A stretch of DNA of 64,000 nt from Rhizobium sp. ICMP 5592 (lineage in GTDB: Bacteria > Pseudomonadota > Alphaproteobacteria > Rhizobiales > Rhizobiaceae), in contig NZ_QSNT01000003.1 in NCBI RefSeq assembly GCF_009498525.1, positions 513,977-577,976 of the forward strand. Reading direction: 5' to 3'. The notes under the pieces are model-generated. The model made no database searches. It saw nothing but the letters and a program-made list of their open reading frames with translations, and was not told the DNA's origin. The number at the start of each line of letters is the position of its first letter. The stretch's first letter is position 1. This document shows positions 1-7,508 of the stretch, in pieces. The translations under genes were made by a program, and so were the position numbers.

Positions 1-732
1 CTCCTGCATGTGAACACCGGCTGGAAATTCGCCGAAATGATCACCTTCCGAGACGAGATCGTGAAGAAATACGATCTCGACCTGATCGAGCACATCAACC
101 CGCGCGGCAAGGCCGAGAACATTACCCCGTTCACCCATGGCTCGGTGCTCTACACCGACATCATGAAGACGGAAGGATTGCGCCAGGCGCTCGATGCCGG
201 CCAGTTCGACGCCGCTTTCGGTGGCGCCCGCCGCGACGAAGAAGCATCCCGCGCCAAGGAACGCATCTACTCCTTCCGCACGCCGGACCATCGCTGGGAT
301 CCGCGCAACCAGCGCCCGGAACTCTGGAACGTCTATAACGGCCAGATCCGCAAGGGCGAGAGCGTGCGCGTCTTCCCGCTGTCGAACTGGACCGAAGTCG
401 ACATCTGGCGCTACATCCAGGCGGAAAACATTCCGATCGTGCCGCTCTATTTTGCCGAAAAGCGCCCGATCGTCGAACGCGACGGCATGATGATCCTGGC
501 CGCCGATCCACGGCTGGAGCTGCTGCCTGACGAAGTCAAGCGCGAGGAGCTTATCCGTTTCCGCACGCTCGGCTGCTTCCCGCTGACGGGTGCGATCCGC
601 TCCACCGCCACCACCCTTGAAGACGTTATCGCAGAGCTGGAAATCGCCACGGTTTCCGAACGACAGGGCCGCGCCATCGATCGCGACCAGTCCGGCTCCA
701 TGGAAAAAAAGAAGCGCGAAGGATATTTCTGA
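1..732 (+). CDS. cysD: Sulfate adenylyltransferase subunit 2, 5'-truncated by the window edge
   Basis: CysD is the catalytic subunit of ATP sulfurylase. With CysN it makes adenosine 5'-phosphosulfate from ATP and sulfate in the cytoplasm, the first step of sulfate assimilation. The reading frame is open from base 1 (Leu-Leu-His-Val-Asn-Thr-Gly-Trp) and joins the visible 240 residues without a stop, so the GTG at 10 is internal and the true start lies upstream. Family features seen are the F-GGARRDEE-SRAKER block, the RPELWN segment, the FPLSNWTE-D-W-YI block and a C-terminal LGCFPLTGA-S motif. The stop is followed one base later by cysN, so the two are co-transcribed. The identity is secure; only the N-terminus is missing. 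Confidence 0.96.
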   Translation, partial: LLHVNTGWKFAEMITFRDEIVKKYDLDLIEHINPRGKAENITPFTHGSVLYTDIMKTEGLRQALDAGQFDAAFGGARRDEEASRAKERIYSFRTPDHRWDPRNQRPELWNVYNGQIRKGESVRVFPLSNWTEVDIWRYIQAENIPIVPLYFAEKRPIVERDGMMILAADPRLELLPDEVKREELIRFRTLGCFPLTGAIRSTATTLEDVIAELEIATVSERQGRAIDRDQSGSMEKKKREGYF

Positions 733-733
733 G

Positions 734-2218
734 ATGACCGCAGCCGTAACCGCAAACGTCGTCACCTTACCCGCAGTCGAGCCCCTCAAGGCTGTGCGCG
801 ATACGCGTCCGCTTCGCCTGATCACCTGCGGCAGCGTTGACGACGGCAAATCCACGCTGATCGGCCGCCTGCTTTGGGACACCAAGGCCGTCAAGGAAGA
901 CCAGGCCGCCACGCTACAGCGCGATTCCACCGGCAAGCAGAACGATCTCGGCCTGCCCGACTTCGCGCTGCTGCTCGACGGCCTGCAGGCCGAGCGCGAA
1001 CAGGGCATCACCATCGATGTCGCCTATCGCTATTTCTCGACCGACAACCGCTCCTTCATCGTCGCCGACACGCCCGGCCACGAGCAGTACACCCGCAACA
1101 TGGCGACCGGCGCGTCCACCGCCGATCTCGCCATCCTGCTCATCGACGCGCGCCTGGGCATTCTCGAGCAGACGCGCCGCCACGCGACGATCGCCTCGCT
1201 GCTCGGCATCAAGCAGTTCGTGCTCGCCGTCAACAAGATCGACCTGACGAATTACGACCGCGCTGGCTTTGAGAAGATCGCACACGATTTCCGCGAATTC
1301 GCGCTGTCGCTCGGCGTCAAGCAGATCACCGCCATTCCTATGTCGGCGCTGAAGGGCGAAAACGTCGTCTATTCCGGCCAGGCTGCCATGCCCTGGTACA
1401 ATGGCCCGACGCTGGTCGAGACGCTGGAGCTTGCCACCGTGCGCTCGGCTCAGTCCGTCGGCTTCCGCCTCTCCGTACAGCGCGTGTCGCGCCCCGGCGA
1501 AAGTTTCCGCGGCTATCAGGGCACGGTTGCCGGCGGCTCGGTGAAGCCGGGCGACAGCGTCATGATCCTGCCGTCGGGCATGGTCGCCAATGTCTCGAAG
1601 ATCGTCACCTTCGATCTCGTGCGCAATGCCGCCGTTGCCGGCGATGCGATCACGCTCGTGCTCGACCGTCAGGTGGACGTATCGCGCGGCGACATGATCG
1701 TCGCCATCGACAGCCAGCCGCAATCGGGCCTTGCCTTCGACGCGCAGATCGTTGCGCTGCAACCGGAAGGTATCGAGCCCGGCAAGCGCTACTGGTTGAA
1801 GAGCGGCAGCCGTCGCCAGCGCGTGCAGGTGCAGCCGATCGCGCAGCTCGAGCTGAAGACCGGTGCCTGGGCGCCGGCGCAAGCCCTGTGGATGAACGCC
1901 ATCGGCAAGGTCCGCCTTTCGTTCGACGAAGCTGCCGTCTTCGATCCTTACGATCAGAACCGTTCGACCGGCTCCTTCATCCTGATCGATCCGGACAGCA
2001 ACAACACGGTCGCCGGCGGCATGATCACCGGCAAGCGCACCGATCTTGGCGGCATCCACAAAGAGGGCCAGCGCGTTCTCCTGTCGCTGCCGGCAGATCT
2101 TGCCGACCAGATCATGGCCAGCGAACTCTTCGCCAGCCGCCGCGACGAAACGGAAGTCCGCCGCGTCACCGCCGCGCAGGCTGCGGACATCTGGGCAAAT
2201 GCCGCCAGCGATATCTGA
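734..2218 (+). CDS. cysN: Sulfate adenylyltransferase subunit 1 (GTPase)
   Basis: CysN is the regulatory GTPase of ATP sulfurylase and couples GTP hydrolysis to APS synthesis by CysD. The 494-residue protein has a translation-factor GTPase domain with P-loop GSVDDGKST (about residues 33-41), the DTPGHEQYTRN switch II, and NKID for guanine recognition, followed by EF-Tu-like beta-barrel domains. The ATG at 734 was chosen because it lies one base after the cysD stop and gives the usual N-terminus; a longer in-frame opening inside cysD is ignored. There is no C-terminal APS kinase domain, so this is plain CysN and not a NodQ-type CysNC fusion. APS kinase or APS reductase must be encoded elsewhere. 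Confidence 0.96.
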   Translation: MTAAVTANVVTLPAVEPLKAVRDTRPLRLITCGSVDDGKSTLIGRLLWDTKAVKEDQAATLQRDSTGKQNDLGLPDFALLLDGLQAEREQGITIDVAYRYFSTDNRSFIVADTPGHEQYTRNMATGASTADLAILLIDARLGILEQTRRHATIASLLGIKQFVLAVNKIDLTNYDRAGFEKIAHDFREFALSLGVKQITAIPMSALKGENVVYSGQAAMPWYNGPTLVETLELATVRSAQSVGFRLSVQRVSRPGESFRGYQGTVAGGSVKPGDSVMILPSGMVANVSKIVTFDLVRNAAVAGDAITLVLDRQVDVSRGDMIVAIDSQPQSGLAFDAQIVALQPEGIEPGKRYWLKSGSRRQRVQVQPIAQLELKTGAWAPAQALWMNAIGKVRLSFDEAAVFDPYDQNRSTGSFILIDPDSNNTVAGGMITGKRTDLGGIHKEGQRVLLSLPADLADQIMASELFASRRDETEVRRVTAAQAADIWANAASDI

Positions 2219-2240
2219 TCCAGATAAGATCGATGACAGA

Positions 2241-2264
2241 AAGGGGCCTCACGGCCCCTTTTTT
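2241..2264 (+). terminator. Intrinsic terminator after cysDN
   Basis: AAGGGGCC and GGCCCCTT form a perfect 8-bp stem around a TCAC loop, continuing into a T run. It lies 22 bases after the cysN stop and abuts the stop of the convergent LysR gene, so it may insulate both. Confidence 0.85.
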
Positions 2265-3199
2265 CATACGCTTGAAGCGCTCTGCAAGACTTCGCAGCTC
2301 TTTGCGAAGAGCCGCTCGCTCAGAAAATCAACAAAGACACGGACCTTTGGCGACAGATGGCGGTTCGACGGCCAGAGCAGGTGGAAGTGGCCGGGGCCGT
2401 CGATGTGATCGTCGAGCACCGTGCACAGCTTGCCTTCACTCAGCGGACCACGCGCGAGAAAATCCGGCATGCAGCCGATGCCGAGGCCGCTGATGACGGC
2501 GCCGCGCAGGGCCTCCATATTGTTGCAGGATAGAACGATTTTCATGCGCAGTTCCAGCCCGCCATCGGGCAGGGTCAGCGGCCAATTCTGCAGCTTGCCG
2601 CTGTTGGGGAAACGAAACCGGATCGCCAGGTGACCGTCGAGGTCACACGGGCAATCCGGGACGCCGTGACGCTCGAGATAGGCGGGGGCTGCACAAAGCA
2701 GCATCTGGAACGGCCGCAAGGTCCGTGACATCAGCCGCGAGTCCGGCAGATCGCCGCTGCGGATCGCGACATCGATGCCCTCTTCGATCATATCGACGAT
2801 GCGATCGTTGAAATCGATATCGAGTTCGACGTCCGGATAGCGGGCGAGGAATTCCGGCACGACCGGCAGCAGGAAATGGTAGCTGACGATGGGCACGCTG
2901 ACGCGCAGCCGCCCGCGCGGAACGGCCACCGCCTGGGCGAGCGAAGCCTGCGCGTCGTCGAGATCGTCCAGCACGCGGCGGCAACGCTCGTGAAACAGGC
3001 GTCCCTCCTCGGTCAGGCGAATGCTGCGGGTCGAGCGCTGCATCAGCCGCACGCCGAGTTGCCGCTCGAGATTGGTCACCGCCTTGCCGACGGCCGAGGC
3101 CGAAAGACCGAGCACGCGCCCGGCGGCGGCAAAACTGCCGAGGTCGGCGCTTCGCACAAAGGCATTGAGGCCGCTTAACCGATCCATCCGCATATCCAT
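2264..3199 (-). CDS. LysR-family transcriptional regulator
   Basis: This is a DNA-binding regulator of about 311 residues. The N-terminal winged helix-turn-helix has the LysR signature (FAAAGRVLGLSASAVGKAV-LERQLGVRL-RSTR), followed by a two-lobe effector-binding domain (RGRLRVSVP; DIDFNDRIVDMIEEGIDVAIRSG), most like the GcvA/YafC-type LTTRs. Three in-frame ATGs (3259, 3199, 3187) are possible; 3199 or 3187 fits the usual spacing to the HTH. It is divergent from an MFS exporter gene at 3378, and the roughly 180-base gap should hold both promoters, so the exporter is its likely target. The inducer cannot be read from sequence. Confidence 0.88.
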   Translation of the reverse strand: MDMRMDRLSGLNAFVRSADLGSFAAAGRVLGLSASAVGKAVTNLERQLGVRLMQRSTRSIRLTEEGRLFHERCRRVLDDLDDAQASLAQAVAVPRGRLRVSVPIVSYHFLLPVVPEFLARYPDVELDIDFNDRIVDMIEEGIDVAIRSGDLPDSRLMSRTLRPFQMLLCAAPAYLERHGVPDCPCDLDGHLAIRFRFPNSGKLQNWPLTLPDGGLELRMKIVLSCNNMEALRGAVISGLGIGCMPDFLARGPLSEGKLCTVLDDHIDGPGHFHLLWPSNRHLSPKVRVFVDFLSERLFAKSCEVLQSASSV

Positions 3200-3377
3200 T
3201 CGATCGTTTTCTTCCAGTATATATGGAAAGATAGCCCCATTTTCAGCCAATTGCATCAAAACTATCTTGGTCGAGTATTTCGATGCTCGCGCAGATGATG
3301 ACGACCGTCCTCTAAGGCGGCTCGTGCTCCCAAGTCATCCGCGGGGCCTCTTTTGCTCAAATTCAGCGGATATCCCG

Positions 3378-4946
3378 ATGCATCCCAACAAGACAAAGGC
3401 CGCAAGCCCGGCCGAAAAACTCCTTGTTCTCGTCGCCGTGTGCTGCGCGGCGGCGGCCATGCCCCTCACCTTCACTGGCCCCGCCGTCGCCTTGCCGGCC
3501 ATCAGCCGGACGCTTGGCGGCAGTCCGATCGCACTCAACTGGGTCACGAATGCCTTCATGTTGACCTTCGGCAGCAGCCTGATGGCCGCCGGCGCGCTTG
3601 CCGACAGTTTCGGGCGCAAGCGCATTTTCCTCATGGGGCTCGGCGGTTTCGCCCTCTTCTCCGTAGGGCTGGCCTTCGCCACCAATATCGTCTGGTTCGA
3701 TATCCTGAGGGCCTTGCAGGGAATGGGGGCGGCCGCTGCCTTTTCCGGGGGCATGGCGTCTCTCGCACAGGAGTTCGACGGCACGGCGCGCATGCGCGCC
3801 TTCAGCATCGTCGGCTCAAGTTTCGGGGTGGGGCTCGCTTTTGGGCCGATCGCCTCCGGCCTGATGATCGAGGCCTTCGGCTGGCCATCAATCTTCGTAC
3901 TTGTCGTCATCCTCGCCGTCATCGCCTTTGGCCTCGGCACACGCTTCCTCACCGAATCCAGAGATCCTGATGCCACCGGTCTCGACTGGCCCGGCGCCCT
4001 CAGCTTCACGCTTGCCCTGACGCTGTTCACCTATGGGGTGCTGCACGCACCGGAGAACGGCTGGAGCGACACGCTGGTCATAGTCCTGCTGACCAGTGCA
4101 GCATTGCTCTTCCTGGTTTTCGGCATCATCGAACGCGTCGTGAAGCGGCCGATGCTGGACCTCACCCTGTTTCGTTATCCCCGTTTCGTCGGCGTACAGC
4201 TGCTGGCGGCAGCCCCTGCCTATGCCTTCGTCGTGCTGCTCATCCTTCTGCCCGTTCGTTTCGTCGGCATCGAGGGCATGAGCGAGGTTGCCGCCGGCCG
4301 CATGATGGTCGCCCTGTCGGCGCCGCTTCTCGTTCTGCCGATCATTGCCGGCCTGCTGACGCGGTGGTTCACCGCGGCCATGATTTGCGGCGCGGGACTT
4401 GTTATCTCCGCCATGGGCTTGTTCTGGCTCAGCTATCTCGCTACGGGATCGGCACCGGCGTCATTGATCGGTCCGCTGCTGACGATCGGCATCGGCATCA
4501 GCCTGCCCTGGGGGCTGATGGACGGACTTGCCGTCAGCGTCGTCCCGAAGGAGCGCGCGGGAATGGCTACCGGCATCTTCAGCACCACACGCGTCGCCGG
4601 CGAAGGCGTGGCACTGGCCGTCGTCAGCGCCATCCTCTCCACCTTCATCCAGTCAAATCTCGGCGTAACGGCCGGAGACCACGCGTCTTTCGCAGCGCAG
4701 CGACTGGTGACGGGCAATCTACTCGACGCAGCCTCCAACGTGCCTGCAATCGGGCATGCCACGTTGATCCAGAGCTACAGCGATGCCTTTAGCGAGCTGC
4801 TTTGGCTCTTAACGGCAATCACGGCTCTCACGGCAATCGTCGTCTTCACCTTTCTCGGTCGTCGCAATGCGGAGGAGAGCACCATCGAAGCCGGGACACT
4901 GGAGCCGACTGACAATGCCGAGGCACCCAAGGCATCCAACGCCTGA
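3378..4946 (+). CDS. MFS transporter, DHA2-like drug exporter
   Basis: This is an inner-membrane proton-coupled exporter of 522 residues with about 14 hydrophobic segments, the layout of the DHA2 drug:H+ antiporter family. The motif A region is visible between TM2 and TM3 (ADSFGRKRIFLMG), as is the TM5-type GxGFGPxxxG segment (GVGLAFGPIASG). The start at 3378 (MHPNKTK) was taken because the first membrane helix follows soon after; the open frame runs further upstream into the LysR promoter region and is not needed. It is divergently paired with a LysR regulator. The substrate is unknown; efflux of small toxic molecules is inferred from the family. Confidence 0.86.
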   Translation: MHPNKTKAASPAEKLLVLVAVCCAAAAMPLTFTGPAVALPAISRTLGGSPIALNWVTNAFMLTFGSSLMAAGALADSFGRKRIFLMGLGGFALFSVGLAFATNIVWFDILRALQGMGAAAAFSGGMASLAQEFDGTARMRAFSIVGSSFGVGLAFGPIASGLMIEAFGWPSIFVLVVILAVIAFGLGTRFLTESRDPDATGLDWPGALSFTLALTLFTYGVLHAPENGWSDTLVIVLLTSAALLFLVFGIIERVVKRPMLDLTLFRYPRFVGVQLLAAAPAYAFVVLLILLPVRFVGIEGMSEVAAGRMMVALSAPLLVLPIIAGLLTRWFTAAMICGAGLVISAMGLFWLSYLATGSAPASLIGPLLTIGIGISLPWGLMDGLAVSVVPKERAGMATGIFSTTRVAGEGVALAVVSAILSTFIQSNLGVTAGDHASFAAQRLVTGNLLDAASNVPAIGHATLIQSYSDAFSELLWLLTAITALTAIVVFTFLGRRNAEESTIEAGTLEPTDNAEAPKASNA

Positions 4947-5271
4947 CGCTGCTTCCCCACCCAAGGTGGGTTGGCGCGAGAGCCCCAGCCCGCCATAAGT
5001 CGGCGATAGCAGGCGCAGCCGGCCGACTTTGGACCGCCAGTGGCCATCAGCGCGCCCCTCGCCGATACGGAATCATGCCGCGATTTCTTCCGACCCTCGA
5101 AGAACATGATAACATATTGAAAATACGTGTAAAAAGCACATCTTCCCTTCTCGTATCCGCTACGGAATATTTCGCAGACACACAAAATGTGTGCGATGCG
5201 GGAGGTTGAACCAGGTTGCGAAACCGTGACGAGACTGGCGTTCCGGCGCACTGCTGCTATATGACATCCCT
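4947..5271. other. Non-coding gap with a hairpin and an operator-like palindrome
   Basis: No convincing gene was seen. CCCACC-CAA-GGTGGG (4956-4970) could be a weak transcript-end hairpin after the MFS gene, although it has no T run. Further right, 5173-5200 holds CACACA-AAA-TGTGTG nested inside CGCA/TGCG, about 70 bases before the next start codon, and looks like a regulator site. The stretch around 5100-5150 is AT-rich, as expected for a promoter. Confidence 0.4.
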
Positions 5272-5637
5272 ATGATAACAGAGCGCTTTTTGAAGATTGT
5301 TGCTTGGGGCTATATCGCGGTACTGGTTGCCGTGACCTTCGCGCATCTCAATTGGCAGGCCGAGTTTGGCAATCCCTTCAATCTGTATCGAGCTGTCGCC
5401 CTCTGCCTTGCCGGCATGCTGGCACGGCTGGCCTATCCGCAATCGCCCTCCTTCACCTGCCTGCTGATGATTGCCAGCGTTTCGGCGCTCTGCTTCTCGC
5501 ATTTCCTGGTGAACGGCAATTACGGCTCGCCCATGGACCTCATCGTCGCCATGACGGGCGCGCTGTGGGGTCTCGCAATTGGCACCATGCTCAGCAGGCT
5601 GATATCGCCGACCTCGAAGCGAACCGCGCTGTATTAA
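5272..5637 (+). CDS. Small integral membrane protein, VanZ-like
   Basis: This protein of 121 residues has four probable membrane helices: about residues 8-26, 38-56, 62-80 and 90-108. The spacing and scattered residues (AW near the start, LARLAYP after helix 2, a final Gly-rich helix) resemble the short VanZ-like proteins common in rhizobia, but the polar residues usual between helices 3 and 4 are not obvious, so this is a weak match. No partner gene is adjacent; it stands alone before the porin. The start ATG follows the AT-rich promoter-like region, and no strong ribosome site is visible. The function is unknown. Confidence 0.6.
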   Translation: MITERFLKIVAWGYIAVLVAVTFAHLNWQAEFGNPFNLYRAVALCLAGMLARLAYPQSPSFTCLLMIASVSALCFSHFLVNGNYGSPMDLIVAMTGALWGLAIGTMLSRLISPTSKRTALY

Positions 5638-6073
5638 GCCAACACCCTTCAGCCATTATCGGATGTAGACGCCCGTTTGCCGGCGTCGGCGGAGGAATGT
5701 GCTGCGTGTGAGCGCAGCACGCCACAGCTCACACAGCAATATAACGGCGGCTCTCGGCAGGCCGTCAGCCGCCCAACGAGGCGTCAATTTCCGATTTCCT
5801 ACTTCGATTTGATCATTACGCAGCCAATATTATGGCAGGCTTACTATCTATGTTTGCAAATGTGTCTTTCATGCAACTAAAAATGAAAAATCACGAAAAC
5901 GTCATTCTGAGAAAAATATATCATATAACTTTGCAGGAATTCGTCTTTAATAGCGAACAGAAGCGGGTGGGGCCCGTTTCTCCCGAGTCGGGGTTTTTAA
6001 CAGGGATAGGGTGAGGCACGTCGATTTTTCGGCGCGATAGCCTATGCCCAATCTATATTGGATTGGAGTTTTT
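5638..6073 (+). promoter_or_regulatory. Long AT-rich upstream region of the porin gene
   Basis: This 436-base stretch has no supported gene. From about 5800 to 5960 it is much richer in A and T than its neighbours, typical of the strong promoter and long leader of rhizobial rop porin genes. GGAG lies at 6065-6068, six bases before the porin ATG, and serves as its ribosome site. Individual promoter boxes could not be assigned safely. Confidence 0.5.
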
Positions 6074-7135
6074 ATGAACATCAAGAGCCTTCTTCTCGGC
6101 TCCGCTGCTGCCCTCGCAGCAGTATCCGGCGCTCATGCAGCCGACGCTATCGTTGCCGCTGAGCCGGAACCGCTCGAATACGTCCGTATCTGCGACGCAT
6201 ACGGCGCCGGCTATTTCTTCATTCCGGGCACCGAAACCTGCCTCAAGATCGGCGGCTATGTCCGTACCGAAGGCAAGTGGTACAATGCTTACAACCCGGC
6301 CGACCGTTACGGCACGCTGTGGCACACCCGTGCTCACCTCACGCTCGACACCGCAACCGACACCGAGTACGGCCCGCTGAAGACGGCTACCGTCCTGCGT
6401 TGGGACTGGCAGGATGGCGGTTCGACCACCACCAAGCTGATCGCAGCCAACATCAGCCTCGCCGGCTTCACCGTTGGTAAGCTCGATTCGGCCTACAACC
6501 TGTACGCAGGCTATGCCGGCGGCGTCATCAACGACGACGTTGTCTATGACGGCCCGTACGAACTCAACCAGATCACCTACAACTACGACGCCGGCAACGG
6601 CTTCACGGCTGTGATTTCGCTCGAAGACAGCAACTCCGGCGCTGGCGCCACGGGCGTTAACGGCGAAGACAGCTCGGATCATTACGCTCCTGACGTTGTC
6701 GCCGGTCTCGGCTACAAGGCTGGCAACTTCGGCTTCAAGATCGTTGGCGGTTACGACTCCATCGTCGAAGAAGGTGCAGTCAAGGCTCGTATCGATGGTG
6801 ACTTCGGCGTCTTCAAGGCCTTCTTGATGGGCGGCTGGAACACGGACGGCGACAAGCTGAACAAGTACGCAAGCTCGAACGGCGCAGGCCCGGCAAAGGG
6901 CATCGGCTGGGGTGACTGGGCTGTCTGGGGCGGCGTGACCGTTCCGATCAACGACAAGCTGCAGGCGAACGCTCAGGTTGCCTACACCGACTCGAAGATC
7001 TTCGCAGCGACCGCGAACGTCAAGTTCAACCCGGTCAAGAACCTGCAGATCACACCGGAAGTATCCTACACCAACTGGGACTCCATCAATCAGGACCAGT
7101 GGGCTGGCGTTCTGCGCTTCCAGCGTACTTTCTAA
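6074..7135 (+). CDS. ropA: RopA-type outer-membrane porin
   Basis: This is a trimeric beta-barrel porin of the alphaproteobacterial Porin_2 family, a major outer-membrane protein that lets small solutes pass. The 353-residue precursor has a signal peptide (MNIKSLLLGSAAALAAVSGAHA, cleavage likely after AHA), the family's N-terminal block (EYVRICDAYGAGYFFIPGTETCLKIGGYVR, containing two conserved Cys), alternating amphipathic strands, and a terminal Phe (LRFQRTF) recognised by the BAM machinery. The ATG at 6074 has GGAG at good spacing; an earlier in-frame start would spoil the signal peptide. It is followed by a very long hairpin. Rhizobia usually carry several ropA paralogues, so the paralogue number is open. 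Confidence 0.93.
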   Translation: MNIKSLLLGSAAALAAVSGAHAADAIVAAEPEPLEYVRICDAYGAGYFFIPGTETCLKIGGYVRTEGKWYNAYNPADRYGTLWHTRAHLTLDTATDTEYGPLKTATVLRWDWQDGGSTTTKLIAANISLAGFTVGKLDSAYNLYAGYAGGVINDDVVYDGPYELNQITYNYDAGNGFTAVISLEDSNSGAGATGVNGEDSSDHYAPDVVAGLGYKAGNFGFKIVGGYDSIVEEGAVKARIDGDFGVFKAFLMGGWNTDGDKLNKYASSNGAGPAKGIGWGDWAVWGGVTVPINDKLQANAQVAYTDSKIFAATANVKFNPVKNLQITPEVSYTNWDSINQDQWAGVLRFQRTF

Positions 7136-7164
7136 GACCTCGTTTTCGAGATCTGATCTGACTT

Positions 7165-7247
7165 GACCCCTGATCGGATGGGGACTGGTCCTGCTTCCAG
7201 CGAAGCGGGGCCAGTTCTTCCGATCCGGGGTTCGTGTTTTTTCTGCA
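7165..7247 (+). terminator. Very long terminator or stabiliser hairpin after the porin
   Basis: Nested arms pair over about 65 bases: CCCC (7167-7170) with GGGG (7227-7230), GATCGGA (7172-7178) with TCCGATC (7219-7225), and a 14-bp upper stem 7184-7197 with 7202-7215 that has two G-U pairs and a CAGC loop. A T6 run follows at about 7237-7242. It is unusually long for a simple terminator and could also protect the porin mRNA 3' end. Confidence 0.8.
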
Positions 7248-7341
7248 GCCAACAAATTGGACGCTGGACCGAGCACCCGCGATCAGCTCCCAAGCTATCA
7301 ACGACATCGACAAGCCATATTTTTTGTCGTAGAGACACCAT

Positions 7342-7416
7342 ATGTCATTCACCTACGCAAACGCCTCGCGATTTTATTGGTACCGCTGCTCTCAGCGGAG
7401 GCGGACCTGTGCGTAG
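7342..7416 (+). CDS. Aromatic leader peptide of the DAHP synthase attenuator (24 aa)
   Basis: This is a short open frame, ATG to TAG, of 24 residues with six aromatic ones: Phe3, Tyr5 and the uninterrupted run Phe11-Tyr12-Trp13-Tyr14 (codons TTT TAT TGG TAC, 7372-7383). It lies 92 bases before the start of a DAHP synthase gene and is followed by an intrinsic terminator, the arrangement of trp, phe and his leader peptides. The residues match all three end products of the pathway that the downstream enzyme begins. The product itself is probably only a ribosome-stalling device. The weak AGAGA upstream is the only candidate ribosome site. This reading is an inference from position and codon content. 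Confidence 0.75.
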   Translation: MSFTYANASRFYWYRCSQRRRTCA

Positions 7417-7473
7417 ATAAGACTGACGCAATAAAAGATCCGAACAGCCGCTAGTCTACCTGGCGGCTTTTTT
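7383..7473 (+). promoter_or_regulatory. Transcription attenuator of DAHP synthase
   Basis: Three pieces can pair. A pause hairpin CCGCTG-CTCT-CAGCGG (7383-7398) begins at the last aromatic codon of the leader peptide. The terminator is 7446-7454 with 7460-7468. AGCGG (7394-7398) or GGCGG (7400-7404) can instead pair with CCGCT (7448-7452) and break the terminator. A ribosome stalled on Phe/Tyr/Trp codons would cover the first arm of the pause hairpin and favour the alternative pairing, giving read-through when aromatic aminoacyl-tRNA is scarce. Confidence 0.65.
7446..7473 (+). terminator. Intrinsic terminator within the DAHP synthase leader
   Basis: AGCCGCTAG and CTGGCGGCT form a 9-bp stem with one G-U pair and a TCTAC loop, followed by six T's (7468-7473). 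It lies upstream of the gene and between the leader peptide stop and the DAHP synthase start, so it should end transcription before the gene unless it is prevented from folding. Confidence 0.85.
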
Positions 7474-7508
7474 GTCGCCACGGTATGACCCCAAAAGGAA
7501 CCGATACC

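Noticed and set aside
914..2059. Long open frame opposite cysN
   Set aside because: It is a shadow: cysN on the other strand has full GTPase motifs, and the opposite frame has none.
4775..5251. 158-codon minus-strand frame in the gap after the MFS gene
   Set aside because: It overlaps the end of the MFS gene and has no coherent domain or ribosome site.
6053..7276. 407-codon frame opposite the porin gene
   Set aside because: The porin has a signal peptide and C-terminal Phe; the opposite frame has no recognisable features and reflects third-base GC bias.
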